A stretch of 64,000 bases of DNA from CAVPEW01 sp963703565 (GTDB taxonomy: Bacteria; Actinomycetota; Acidimicrobiia; Acidimicrobiales; VFJN01). The translations under genes were made by a program, and so were the position numbers. The stretch is taken from contig CAVPEW010000018.1 of NCBI GenBank assembly GCA_963703565.1, positions 1 through 64,000 on the forward strand, written 5' to 3'. Each line of letters opens with the position of its first letter. The stretch's first letter is position 1. The notes under the pieces were generated by a model. It was not told where the DNA came from, did no database searches, and worked only from the letters and a program-made list of their open reading frames with translations. This document shows positions 8,862 through 15,109 of the stretch, in pieces.

Positions 8862-9410
8862 GTGGCCATCTCGGTCGTGGGAGCGGACCGGCCCGGGATC
8901 GTGGCCGAGGTCGCGGCGGAGCTGGTGGCTCACGGCGCCGACGTGGAGGACTCGGCGATGACCCTGTTGCGGGGCCGCTTCGCGATGGTTCTCGTGGTGG
9001 CCTTGCCGGTCGCGGTGGCCGCCTCCGAGGTGGAGGTGGCGCTGTCGGCGCGACTCGCGCCGAGGGGCCTGGTCACCCACGTGGAGGTCCTCTCCACCGG
9101 GCCCGACCTAGGTCACTCCGAAGGGGTGCGTGAGCGGGCCTCCGCGTCTCGCTGGGCGTTGTCGGTGCACGGAGCCGACCGGCCCGGGATCGTGGCCGCT
9201 GTCACCGCCGTACTGGCGGGGCATCAGGTCAACATCGTCGGGTTGACGACCCGAGTGGTGGGCACCGACGACGACGTGTACGTGATGCTGCTCGAGCTGG
9301 ACGTGCCCGCCGGCGTGGATGTCGATGCCGTGCGCTTCGAGCTCGCCGAGGCGGCTGAGCGGCTGGGGGTCGCGTGGCGGCTCTACCCCAGTGAGGGGGA
9401 CGAGCTGTGA
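8862..9410 (+). CDS. Tandem ACT-domain protein (GcvR-like)
   Basis: A 182-residue protein made of two ACT domains: residues 1-80 (AISVVGADRPGIVAEVAAEL) and 100-178 (LSVHGADRPGIVAAVTAVL). Both contain the D-R-P-G-I turn typical of ligand-binding ACT repeats. The arrangement matches GcvR-like regulatory proteins, which sense amino acids without binding DNA themselves. GTG start 20 bases after the zincin stop; no clear ribosome-binding site. The ligand and partner cannot be inferred. Confidence 0.8.
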   Translation: MAISVVGADRPGIVAEVAAELVAHGADVEDSAMTLLRGRFAMVLVVALPVAVAASEVEVALSARLAPRGLVTHVEVLSTGPDLGHSEGVRERASASRWALSVHGADRPGIVAAVTAVLAGHQVNIVGLTTRVVGTDDDVYVMLLELDVPAGVDVDAVRFELAEAAERLGVAWRLYPSEGDEL

Positions 9411-9426
9411 AGCGTTCTGCCCGGCG

Positions 9427-9936
9427 GTGACGGTACGTGCGGTCGTGCAGCTGGGCGATCCGGTCCTGTCCACGCCGGCGCGACGCGTGGGAGACGATCC
9501 CGCTTCACTGCGGCTCGCGGAGGCGACGGCGCGGGACCTGGTCGACACCATGCGGGCCGCGGGTCACTCGGTCGGAGTGGCCGCGCCCCAGATCGGCGTC
9601 GGCATGCGGGTGCTGTGTGCCGACGTGACGGGGAACGCCAAGGCCCGCGACAACCACGGCCTCGTCGTGCTCATCGACCCCGAGGTGGTCCTGGCCGAAG
9701 GCTCCGAGCTGTCCCGGGAGGGCTGCATGAGCGTCCCGGACCTAACCGGTGACGTGGCCCGCGCCACGCGGCTGGTGGTGCGGGGCCGTGCTGGGTCCGG
9801 GGAGGTGGTCGTGCTCGACTGCGGCGGGTTCGAGGCCCGTGTCCTGCAGCACGAGCTCGACCACTTGGACGGCGCGGTGTTCCTCGATCGCGTCGTGTCC
9901 CCGGACCGGGTCTTCCCCCGCCGCCGCTACCGATGA
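9427..9936 (+). CDS. def: Peptide deformylase
   Basis: Removes the N-formyl group from nascent proteins. All three deformylase motifs are present: GVAAPQIGVG (motif 1), EGCMSVP (motif 2, metal-ligand Cys) and QHELDHLDG (motif 3, HExxH). The 169-residue length is normal. I place the start at GTG 9427, 17 bases after the ACT gene, because the sequence before it is not family-like; GTG 9445 is an alternative. The stop overlaps an in-frame ATG of the next reading frame. Confidence 0.9.
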   Translation: MTVRAVVQLGDPVLSTPARRVGDDPASLRLAEATARDLVDTMRAAGHSVGVAAPQIGVGMRVLCADVTGNAKARDNHGLVVLIDPEVVLAEGSELSREGCMSVPDLTGDVARATRLVVRGRAGSGEVVVLDCGGFEARVLQHELDHLDGAVFLDRVVSPDRVFPRRRYR

Positions 9937-9974
9937 GCGGGGCCGTCTCGCCCGCCCGCGCCCGCGGTGGCGCC

Positions 9975-9980
9975 TACGCT
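9975..9980 (+). promoter_or_regulatory. -10-like element TACGCT before the PH-SHOCT gene
   Basis: TACGCT ends six bases before GTG 9987. It favours that codon over the upstream ATG 9933 as the start of a leaderless message. Confidence 0.4.
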
Positions 9981-9986
9981 GACGCC

Positions 9987-10607
9987 GTGGGCTTCCCCGA
10001 TCGGCTGCTCAACGACAACGAGCGAAAGGTGCTCGACCTGAACGAGCACTGGTTCTCCCTGGCCAGACCGGGGGCGGTGCTCGTCCTGGCGCTGGTGCTG
10101 GGCGTGCTGGCGCTGGCCAACGACCTGCCCGGGGCGCTCGACGTGCTGGTCGCCCTGGGCGTGCTGGCCGCCCTCGCCTACTTCGGCATCGCCTACGCCC
10201 GCTGGGCGACGACCAACTTCGTGGTCACCACCGACCGTCTCGTGTACCGCCACGGGGTTCTGGCCAAGCACGGGATCGAGATACCCCTCGAGCGCGTGAA
10301 CACGGTGTTCTTCTCCCAGCGCCTCTTCGAGCGCGTACTGGGCTCGGGCGACCTGGTGATCGAGTCGGCCGGGGAGATGGGGCGGCAGGCGTTCTCCAAC
10401 GTCCGCAGACCTGCGAGCGTCCAGAACGAGATCTACCGCCAGATGGAGGACAACGAGAACCGCAAGTTCGACCGGATCGGCCGTGTGGCGGCGCCCGGCG
10501 CGACGATCCCCGAGCAGATCGCCGCCCTCGACGACCTGCGCCAACGCGGCATCCTGAGCGTGGCGGAGTTCGAGGTCAAGAAGGCGGAGCTGCTCCGCCG
10601 CATGTGA
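9987..10607 (+). CDS. Membrane protein with bacterial PH (YdbS-like) domain and C-terminal SHOCT motif
   Basis: A 206-residue protein with two hydrophobic helices (about residues 25-62, LVLALVLGVLALAND and LVALGVLAALAYFGIAYA). A bPH2/YdbS-type domain follows (TTNFVVTTDRLVYRHGVLAKHGIEIPLERVNTV and SGDLVIESAGEMG), then a SHOCT-like short helical tail (QIAALDDLRQRGILSVAEFE). The family is widespread in actinobacteria and lacks an assigned function. The start at GTG 9987 is chosen from the -10 spacing; ATG 9933, overlapping the def stop, is the alternative and adds a low-complexity leader. Confidence 0.78.
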   Translation: MGFPDRLLNDNERKVLDLNEHWFSLARPGAVLVLALVLGVLALANDLPGALDVLVALGVLAALAYFGIAYARWATTNFVVTTDRLVYRHGVLAKHGIEIPLERVNTVFFSQRLFERVLGSGDLVIESAGEMGRQAFSNVRRPASVQNEIYRQMEDNENRKFDRIGRVAAPGATIPEQIAALDDLRQRGILSVAEFEVKKAELLRRM

Positions 10608-10645
10608 GCGCGGTTCGCTACGGTCGCGTGTCGCATGTGCGCACC

Positions 10646-10675
10646 TTGACCGTCCGGCGGGCGCACGGCGAGGAT
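10646..10675 (+). promoter_or_regulatory. Possible promoter upstream of the CoA-transferase/racemase gene
   Basis: TTGACC at 10646-10651 is a good -35 match and GAGGAT at 10670-10675 is a weak -10 with an 18-base spacer. A GAGGAG ribosome-binding site follows at about 10732, so this would be a leadered message, unlike many neighbours. Confidence 0.3.
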
Positions 10676-10746
10676 GCAGCGCGCCGCCGAGCGTCGGGTG
10701 AGAGCGCCCCGGTCGGCACCGCCGCCAACGCAGAGGAGTACCAGCC

Positions 10747-11892
10747 ATGTCCGGACCGCTCGCGGGTGTCAAGGTCGTCGAACTGGCCGGGATCGGCCCT
10801 GGGCCGTTCTGCGCCATGATGCTGGCCGACATGGGGGCCGACGTGATCCGCGTCGATCGGGCCCAGAACGTGCACGGTGGTGACCCGGCTACGCCGCCGG
10901 TCGATCTGCTCGGCAGGGGTCGCCGATCGATCGGTGTCGACCTCAAGAGCCCAGACGGGGTGGAGACGGTGCTCTCCCTGGTGGAGTGGGCCGACGCCCT
11001 CCTCGAGGGGTTCCGGCCGGGTGTGACGGAGCGGTTGGGGCTCGGCCCGGACGTCTGCCTGGCCCGCAACCCGAACCTCGTCTACGGGCGGATGACCGGG
11101 TGGGGCCAGGAGGGCCCGTACGCGCCCACCGCCGGCCATGACATCAACTACATCGCCCTCGCGGGCGCTCTGCATCCGATCGGCCGCGCTGGCCAGGCCC
11201 CTGTCCCACCGCTCAACTTCGTGGGCGACTTCGGCGGTGGGGGCATGCTGCTGGCGTTCGGCCTGGCCTGCGGCATCATCAACGCCCGCGCGGGCAACGG
11301 CGGCCAGGTCGTCGACGCGGCCATGGTCGACGGCTCCGCCCTGCTGACCGGGATGTTCCACGGGATGCGCGCGATGGGGATGTGGAACGACGAACGGGGC
11401 ACGAACCTGCTCGACACCGGCTCTCACTTCTACGACGCCTACGAGACCGCGGACGGCAAGTACGTGTCCATCGGTTCGATCGAGCCCCAGTTCTACGCCG
11501 AGCTGCTGCGCCTGACCGGCCTCGACGCCGAGGACCTTCCCGCCCAGCACGACCGGACCCACTGGGGCGAGATGAAGGTCAAGGTGGCCGCGGTGTTCAA
11601 GTCGAAGACCCGCGACGAGTGGTGCTCGATCATGGAGGGCACCGATGTGTGCTTCGCGCCGGTGCTGTCGCTGGCCGAGGCTCCCCAGCACCCCCACAAC
11701 GTGTTGCGCCAGACTTTCGTCGAGCGCGACGGGGTCGTTCAGCCCGCTCCCGCGCCCCGCTTCTCGGCCACTCCGGTGGCCATCCAGCGACCGGCGCCCC
11801 ACGCCGGCCAGCACACCGACGAGATCCTGGCCGAGCTGGGCCTGGGCGGCGAGCAGATCGCCAAGCTTCGAGACGTCGGGGCCGTCGCCTGA
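10747..11892 (+). CDS. CaiB/BaiF-family CoA-transferase, alpha-methylacyl-CoA racemase-like
   Basis: A 381-residue class III CoA-transferase fold protein. The start VVELAGIGPGPFCAMMLADM and DVIRVDR are typical of alpha-methylacyl-CoA racemases, which interconvert 2-methylacyl-CoA epimers during branched-chain or sterol side-chain degradation. Candidate catalytic residues are visible: His in TAGHDINYIALAG, Asp in FVGDFGGGGML, and the Glu of DAYETADGKY. These match the His/Asp/Glu set of mycobacterial MCR better than the single Asp of CoA-transferases. ATG start with GAGGAG eight bases upstream. The true substrate is not determinable. Confidence 0.87.
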   Translation: MSGPLAGVKVVELAGIGPGPFCAMMLADMGADVIRVDRAQNVHGGDPATPPVDLLGRGRRSIGVDLKSPDGVETVLSLVEWADALLEGFRPGVTERLGLGPDVCLARNPNLVYGRMTGWGQEGPYAPTAGHDINYIALAGALHPIGRAGQAPVPPLNFVGDFGGGGMLLAFGLACGIINARAGNGGQVVDAAMVDGSALLTGMFHGMRAMGMWNDERGTNLLDTGSHFYDAYETADGKYVSIGSIEPQFYAELLRLTGLDAEDLPAQHDRTHWGEMKVKVAAVFKSKTRDEWCSIMEGTDVCFAPVLSLAEAPQHPHNVLRQTFVERDGVVQPAPAPRFSATPVAIQRPAPHAGQHTDEILAELGLGGEQIAKLRDVGAVA

Positions 11893-11897
11893 GCACG

Positions 11898-12587
11898 GTG
11901 CCGTGGGCTCGAACGACCGGGCGACGTTTGGCGTGGCTGGTGGTGGCCGCCACCTTGGTGCTGGCACCGGTGGCGTGCAGCGACGACGACGGCGACGCAT
12001 CTCCCTCGTCGAGGCGACCTTCAGGTGACGTCGATGCCTCCTCGACGGCTGCGCCGGAGGTATCGACGACGGGCTCGCCGCCACCGACCACCGCCAGCCC
12101 CGCCGAGGTCCCGCTCGTCGAGCTCGCTCTACGAGGCGACGGGCTGGGATCGGCCTCGTTCGGTGACCCTCCCGCCGGGGCGGTGCGCGCCTTGACCTCC
12201 ACGCTGGGAGAACCTGACGAGGACACCGGTTGGCAACCCGCGGCGGGGGCCTTCGGCACGTGCCCGGGGTCTCGGGTCCGGGTCGTGCGCTGGGGCGGCC
12301 TGACCGTCCTGTTCACCGATGGCGCCTCGGACTTCGGCTCCGGGGAGCACTTCTTCCAGTGGCGCCAGATGCCGGGCGCCCCGCCCGTGGCCACCGTCAG
12401 GGGCCTGGGTGCCGGGGCCACCCGGACTGACGCCGAGGCCCTCTACGACGAGGTGACGACCTACGAGGACGAGCTGGTCGGTGGGCCCGTGCTCGAGGTG
12501 CAGGTCGAAGGGGGTCGCCTGATCGGCTTCCTCGACGACGCCGGGGTCATCACCAGCATCGAAGCCGGCATGCCCTGCGGCGAGTGA
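11898..12587 (+). CDS. Putative secreted/lipoprotein of unknown function
   Basis: A 229-residue exported protein: Arg-rich N-terminus, hydrophobic helix (LAWLVVAATLVLAPVAC) and a cysteine at the end of the helix. The lipobox is imperfect because Pro occupies the usual -3 position. A Ser/Thr/Pro linker follows, then a compact domain of about 150 residues with two further cysteines (FGTCPGSRV and GMPCGE) that could form a disulfide. I do not recognise the family. GTG start five bases after the upstream stop. Confidence 0.6.
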   Translation: MPWARTTGRRLAWLVVAATLVLAPVACSDDDGDASPSSRRPSGDVDASSTAAPEVSTTGSPPPTTASPAEVPLVELALRGDGLGSASFGDPPAGAVRALTSTLGEPDEDTGWQPAAGAFGTCPGSRVRVVRWGGLTVLFTDGASDFGSGEHFFQWRQMPGAPPVATVRGLGAGATRTDAEALYDEVTTYEDELVGGPVLEVQVEGGRLIGFLDDAGVITSIEAGMPCGE

Positions 12588-12655
12588 GCCTGCCGACCCC
12601 CGACGCTGCGGCGTTCGACTGGACCGGCTCGGCGGGCGCGGCCAAGCTCGCAGAT

Positions 12656-13027
12656 GTGAGCGTCATCAAGATCAACGCCATCACCGTGCCCGCCGAGAGC
12701 GGCGACGAGCTGGCCCGGCGGTTCGCCGCCCGAGCTGGCGCCGTCGACGATCAGGAGGGCTTCGAGGGCTTCGAGCTGCTGCGACCGACCGACGAGCGCA
12801 CGACCTGGCTTGTCGTGACGCGCTGGCGCGACGAGGCGTCGTTCGAGGCCTGGGTCAACAGCCCCGCCTTCGGCCAGGGCCACACCGGCGGCGACGCCCA
12901 CGGCGGTGGCCATCCGGGTGGGCACCCGGGCGGTGCCCACGGCGGGGCGCCCGCTGCGGTGTCGATGTCCTCGGAGCTGTGGAGCTATGAGGTGGCGGGC
13001 GGCTCGCAGGGCGCCTCCGAGGGCTGA
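12656..13027 (+). CDS. MhuD-like antibiotic-biosynthesis-monooxygenase-fold heme-degrading enzyme
   Basis: A ferredoxin-like ABM-domain protein resembling mycobacterial MhuD, which degrades heme non-canonically to release iron. Starting at GTG 12656, the residues expected for MhuD fall almost at MhuD positions: Asn7 in VIKINAITVPAE, Trp66 in FEAWVNSPAF and a candidate heme-ligand His76 (His75 in MhuD). EGFEGFELLRPT and WLVVTRW also match. Oddly, the loop after the proximal-type His is a Gly/His-rich insertion with five further histidines (about residues 76-95). GTG 12584, overlapping the upstream stop, would add 24 unrelated residues. Confidence 0.75.
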   Translation: MSVIKINAITVPAESGDELARRFAARAGAVDDQEGFEGFELLRPTDERTTWLVVTRWRDEASFEAWVNSPAFGQGHTGGDAHGGGHPGGHPGGAHGGAPAAVSMSSELWSYEVAGGSQGASEG

Positions 13028-13036
13028 GACGCTCGA

Positions 13037-13393
13037 GTGCTCGCCGACATCCACGCGGTGATGGCGTGGGTGGTGGTGGTCACCAACGGCGTTGCCGGAG
13101 GATGGTCGCTGGGCGCCCACTGGCGTGAGGCGCTGCGGAGTCGGGCTCTTTGGGTCCTGGTGGCGGTGGCCCAGGTTGCCGTGTTCGCACAGGTGATCCT
13201 CGGGGTGGCCCACATGCAGGTCGACGACATCGAGGCGCCGGAGATCCACACCTTCTACGGGTTCCTGACCCTGATCACGGTGGCGATCATCCACAGTTAC
13301 CGCCAGCAGGTGCGCGAGCAACGCTACCTGTTGTACGGGTTCGGGGAGCTGTTCCTGATGGGGCTGGCGATCCGGGCGATGGTGGTGCGCTGA
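13037..13393 (+). CDS. Four-helix membrane protein with conserved-looking histidines
   Basis: A 118-residue integral membrane protein with four predicted helices (about residues 5-25, 38-60, 68-90, 97-116). Histidines lie at or near helix ends: DIHAVMAW, VAHMQVDD, IHTFYGF and IIHSYRQQ. Paired histidines in a small four-helix bundle are a common way to bind heme b. It sits nine bases after the MhuD-like gene and just before a second protein of similar design. Function is inferred only from this context; I do not recognise a named family. Confidence 0.65.
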   Translation: MLADIHAVMAWVVVVTNGVAGGWSLGAHWREALRSRALWVLVAVAQVAVFAQVILGVAHMQVDDIEAPEIHTFYGFLTLITVAIIHSYRQQVREQRYLLYGFGELFLMGLAIRAMVVR

Positions 13394-13426
13394 ACGCGCA
13401 CGGCGAACGCTGCCGGAGGCCAGCCG

Positions 13427-13816
13427 ATGAGCGACGAGACCGACCGACCCTCAGTGTTCGAGCGAGTCGGGCAGGCGGCCGCTCACCAGGCGGTCATGGT
13501 CGCCATCCCCGTGCTGGTGCTCATCCAGGCATGGTTGGCCGGTCGTCGCCTCGGCGAGGGGGCCAGCATCTCCCTCCACGGTGTGCTCGGCACGGTCGCG
13601 TTCGTGGCCGGCATCGGCAATGTGGCGCTCGCGTGGGCGCGCCGCTCTCCGCTGTCGGTGCGGCTCGTCGCGGTGGCGATCGTGGTGCTGCTTTTCGTCC
13701 AGATCGGACTGGGCTATTCGACCAGGGACAATCCCGAGCTGCTCTCCTGGCACGTGCCGCTCGGGGTGGGGGTGTTCGGGCTATCCACCTACGCGCTGGC
13801 GATGACGCGCGGCTGA
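13427..13816 (+). CDS. Second four-helix membrane protein with histidines
   Basis: A 129-residue membrane protein with four predicted helices. SLHGVLGTVAFVAGIG and LSWHVPLGVGVFG each place a histidine at a helix start, in a pattern resembling the preceding gene, so the two may be distant paralogues. ATG start, 33 bases after the upstream stop. It could act with the MhuD-like enzyme in heme or redox chemistry at the membrane, but this is inference. Confidence 0.65.
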   Translation: MSDETDRPSVFERVGQAAAHQAVMVAIPVLVLIQAWLAGRRLGEGASISLHGVLGTVAFVAGIGNVALAWARRSPLSVRLVAVAIVVLLFVQIGLGYSTRDNPELLSWHVPLGVGVFGLSTYALAMTRG

Positions 13817-13857
13817 CCGTGCTGTGGCGGTCGTGGTGCGGTCGCCCGCCCGGCTCC

Positions 13858-14094
13858 TCAGAGCCGCACGATCGGGCACGTGAGGGTGCGGGTTATGCCG
13901 TCGATGAGCTGGATCCGGCTCACCACCAACTTGCCGAGCTCGTCGACCGTGTCCGCCTCCGCGCGTGCGATCACGTCGTAGGGCCCGGTGACGTCGTCGG
14001 CGCCGGTGACGCCGCCGATTGCGGCCACCTCCGCGGTCACCCGGGCGGCCTGACCCACCTCGGTCTGGATCAGGACGTAGGCCTGCACCGTCAC
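13858..14094 (-). CDS. Stand-alone Lrp/AsnC ligand-binding (RAM) domain protein
   Basis: A 78-residue protein consisting only of the RAM/AsnC_trans_reg domain: VQAYVLIQTEVGQAARV, GADDVTGPYDVIARAEADT and LVVSRIQLIDGITRT are typical. There is no DNA-binding helix-turn-helix domain, so it is a small amino-acid-sensing partner or enzyme-associated module rather than a complete regulator. The start at GTG 14094 removes an unrelated Arg-rich extension; GTG 14088 is also possible. Such single-domain proteins are common in actinobacteria. Confidence 0.82.
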   Translation of the reverse strand: MTVQAYVLIQTEVGQAARVTAEVAAIGGVTGADDVTGPYDVIARAEADTVDELGKLVVSRIQLIDGITRTLTCPIVRL

Positions 14095-14157
14095 GGGAGG
14101 CACTCGCGCGCCGGCATGCCGACAGCGTAGACGCCCCGACCGCGAGGGATCCGAGCT

Positions 14158-14193
14158 CCGACCCCACATCCCAGGCGGGCGATGTGGGGTCGG
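14158..14193. terminator. 13-bp perfect inverted repeat between hsp20 and the RAM-domain gene
   Basis: CCGACCCCACATC (14158-14170) and GATGTGGGGTCGG (14181-14193) are perfect inverted repeats around a 10-base loop. The hairpin begins 19 bases past the hsp20 stop on the minus strand. It has no U-tract, so it is a candidate U-less terminator or mRNA-stabilising stem for hsp20. Confidence 0.6.
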
Positions 14194-14211
14194 CGGAGCG
14201 GTTCTGGCAGA

Positions 14212-14649
14212 TCAGTCGGAGGCTGGGACCTCGGTGATCTCCTGAGGCTGCTCCACGCCAGCGGTCACGGCGACCTTGCGGGGCTTGGCGGCGTCGGAAA
14301 CCGGGATGTCGAGTACCAGCACACCGCCGGCGTAGTGGGCACCGATGTTGGCTGCGTCGAGGGTGTCGCCCAGGAAGATCTGGCGGCTGTAGGTGCCGTG
14401 GCGACGCTCCGCGGCTATGACCTCATCTCCGTCGCGGCGAGCGTCCCGTCGCTCGGCTCGTACGGACAGCACGTTGCGCTCCACGGTCAGGTCGATGGAG
14501 GAGGGGTCCACTCCGGGGAGGTCCAGGCTGACCTCGACGTGGTCGCCTCGGCGCACGGCATCCATCGGAACCCGTGACGCGTACTGGCGACCGAAGACCT
14601 CGTCCCAGAGGCGGTCGGTGTCGCGGAAGGGATCGAAGCGCATGATCAT
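14212..14649 (-). CDS. hsp20: Hsp20/alpha-crystallin family small heat shock protein
   Basis: ATP-independent holdase chaperone, 145 residues. The N-terminus MIMRFDPFRDTDRLWDEVFG is typical of actinobacterial Hsp20. The alpha-crystallin domain spans about 35-130 (VEVSLDLPGVDPSSIDLTVE, LSVRAERR, GTYSRQIFLGDTLD, YAGGVLVLDIPV). The C-terminal I-x-I-type anchor is only weakly visible. The start at 14649 is chosen because GGAGG lies eight bases upstream on the minus strand. The upstream region carries a HAIR-like palindrome, pointing to HspR-type repression. Confidence 0.92.
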   Translation of the reverse strand: MIMRFDPFRDTDRLWDEVFGRQYASRVPMDAVRRGDHVEVSLDLPGVDPSSIDLTVERNVLSVRAERRDARRDGDEVIAAERRHGTYSRQIFLGDTLDAANIGAHYAGGVLVLDIPVSDAAKPRKVAVTAGVEQPQEITEVPASD

Positions 14650-14711
14650 GGTGCAATCCTCCAGGTGATGGTCCCGAGCCCCTTGGCCCGTGAACAGCAC
14701 GATAGCAGAAA

Positions 14712-14732
14712 ACTGAGTGGTAGCCACTCATG
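14712..14732. promoter_or_regulatory. HAIR-like (HspR) operator upstream of hsp20
   Basis: ACTGAGT-N7-ACTCATG matches the HspR-associated HAIR consensus CTTGAGT-N7-ACTCAAG at 11 of 14 positions, with the exact seven-base spacer and a perfect GAGT/ACTC core. It lies about 62 bases before the hsp20 start and would overlap or abut the promoter. A TATCGT on the minus strand at 14698-14703 is a plausible -10 box. HspR itself is not in this window. Confidence 0.6.
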
Positions 14733-14741
14733 TTTCATGAG
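14727..14741. promoter_or_regulatory. Second palindrome overlapping the HAIR-like site
   Basis: CTCATG-TTT-CATGAG is a perfect six-base inverted repeat that shares its left arm with the right arm of the HAIR-like element. It may be a second binding site for the same or another regulator in the hsp20 control region, which also faces the divergent gene at 14822. Confidence 0.45.
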
Positions 14742-14821
14742 GCAAGTGCCATTGGAGGTCCTGCCGAGCCCGGTCGGGGCCTGGGAGGACCGTGGGGCGG
14801 CGGCGGCGAACTGAGTCTCCG

Positions 14822-15085
14822 ATGGAGTCCTCCCACAGCCGTCTCGCCGATCAGCTTGACCGGGAGGTCGACGATGTGCTGGCCGCGCTCCAGCTCGTCG
14901 CGGGTGAGCCCGCGCTGCTCGACCACCTCTTCGAAGACCTGGTCGACCTGCTCGTGGAGGCTCTCTTCGTCGACGCGAGGGCGCGGTTGCACAACGACCA
15001 GCTCGACAACGACCAGTATCTCGACGAGGTGGGCTCGCTGGTAGCCCGATGTGCGAGGGCGGGGCTGCTTCGACCTCGCTCGTGA
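14822..15085 (+). CDS. Hypothetical protein
   Basis: An 87-residue acidic protein, divergent from hsp20 and converging on the PEP carboxykinase gene. It is mostly helical in appearance (DQLDREVDDVLAALQLVAG, LFEDLVDLLVEALF) with no membrane segment and no recognised motif. ATG start; an upstream ATG at 14792 would add ten Arg-rich residues. Reality is supported by position and codon use only. Confidence 0.45.
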   Translation: MESSHSRLADQLDREVDDVLAALQLVAGEPALLDHLFEDLVDLLVEALFVDARARLHNDQLDNDQYLDEVGSLVARCARAGLLRPRS

Positions 15086-15109
15086 GGGAGCGGGCCCTGG
15101 GACCGCAGG

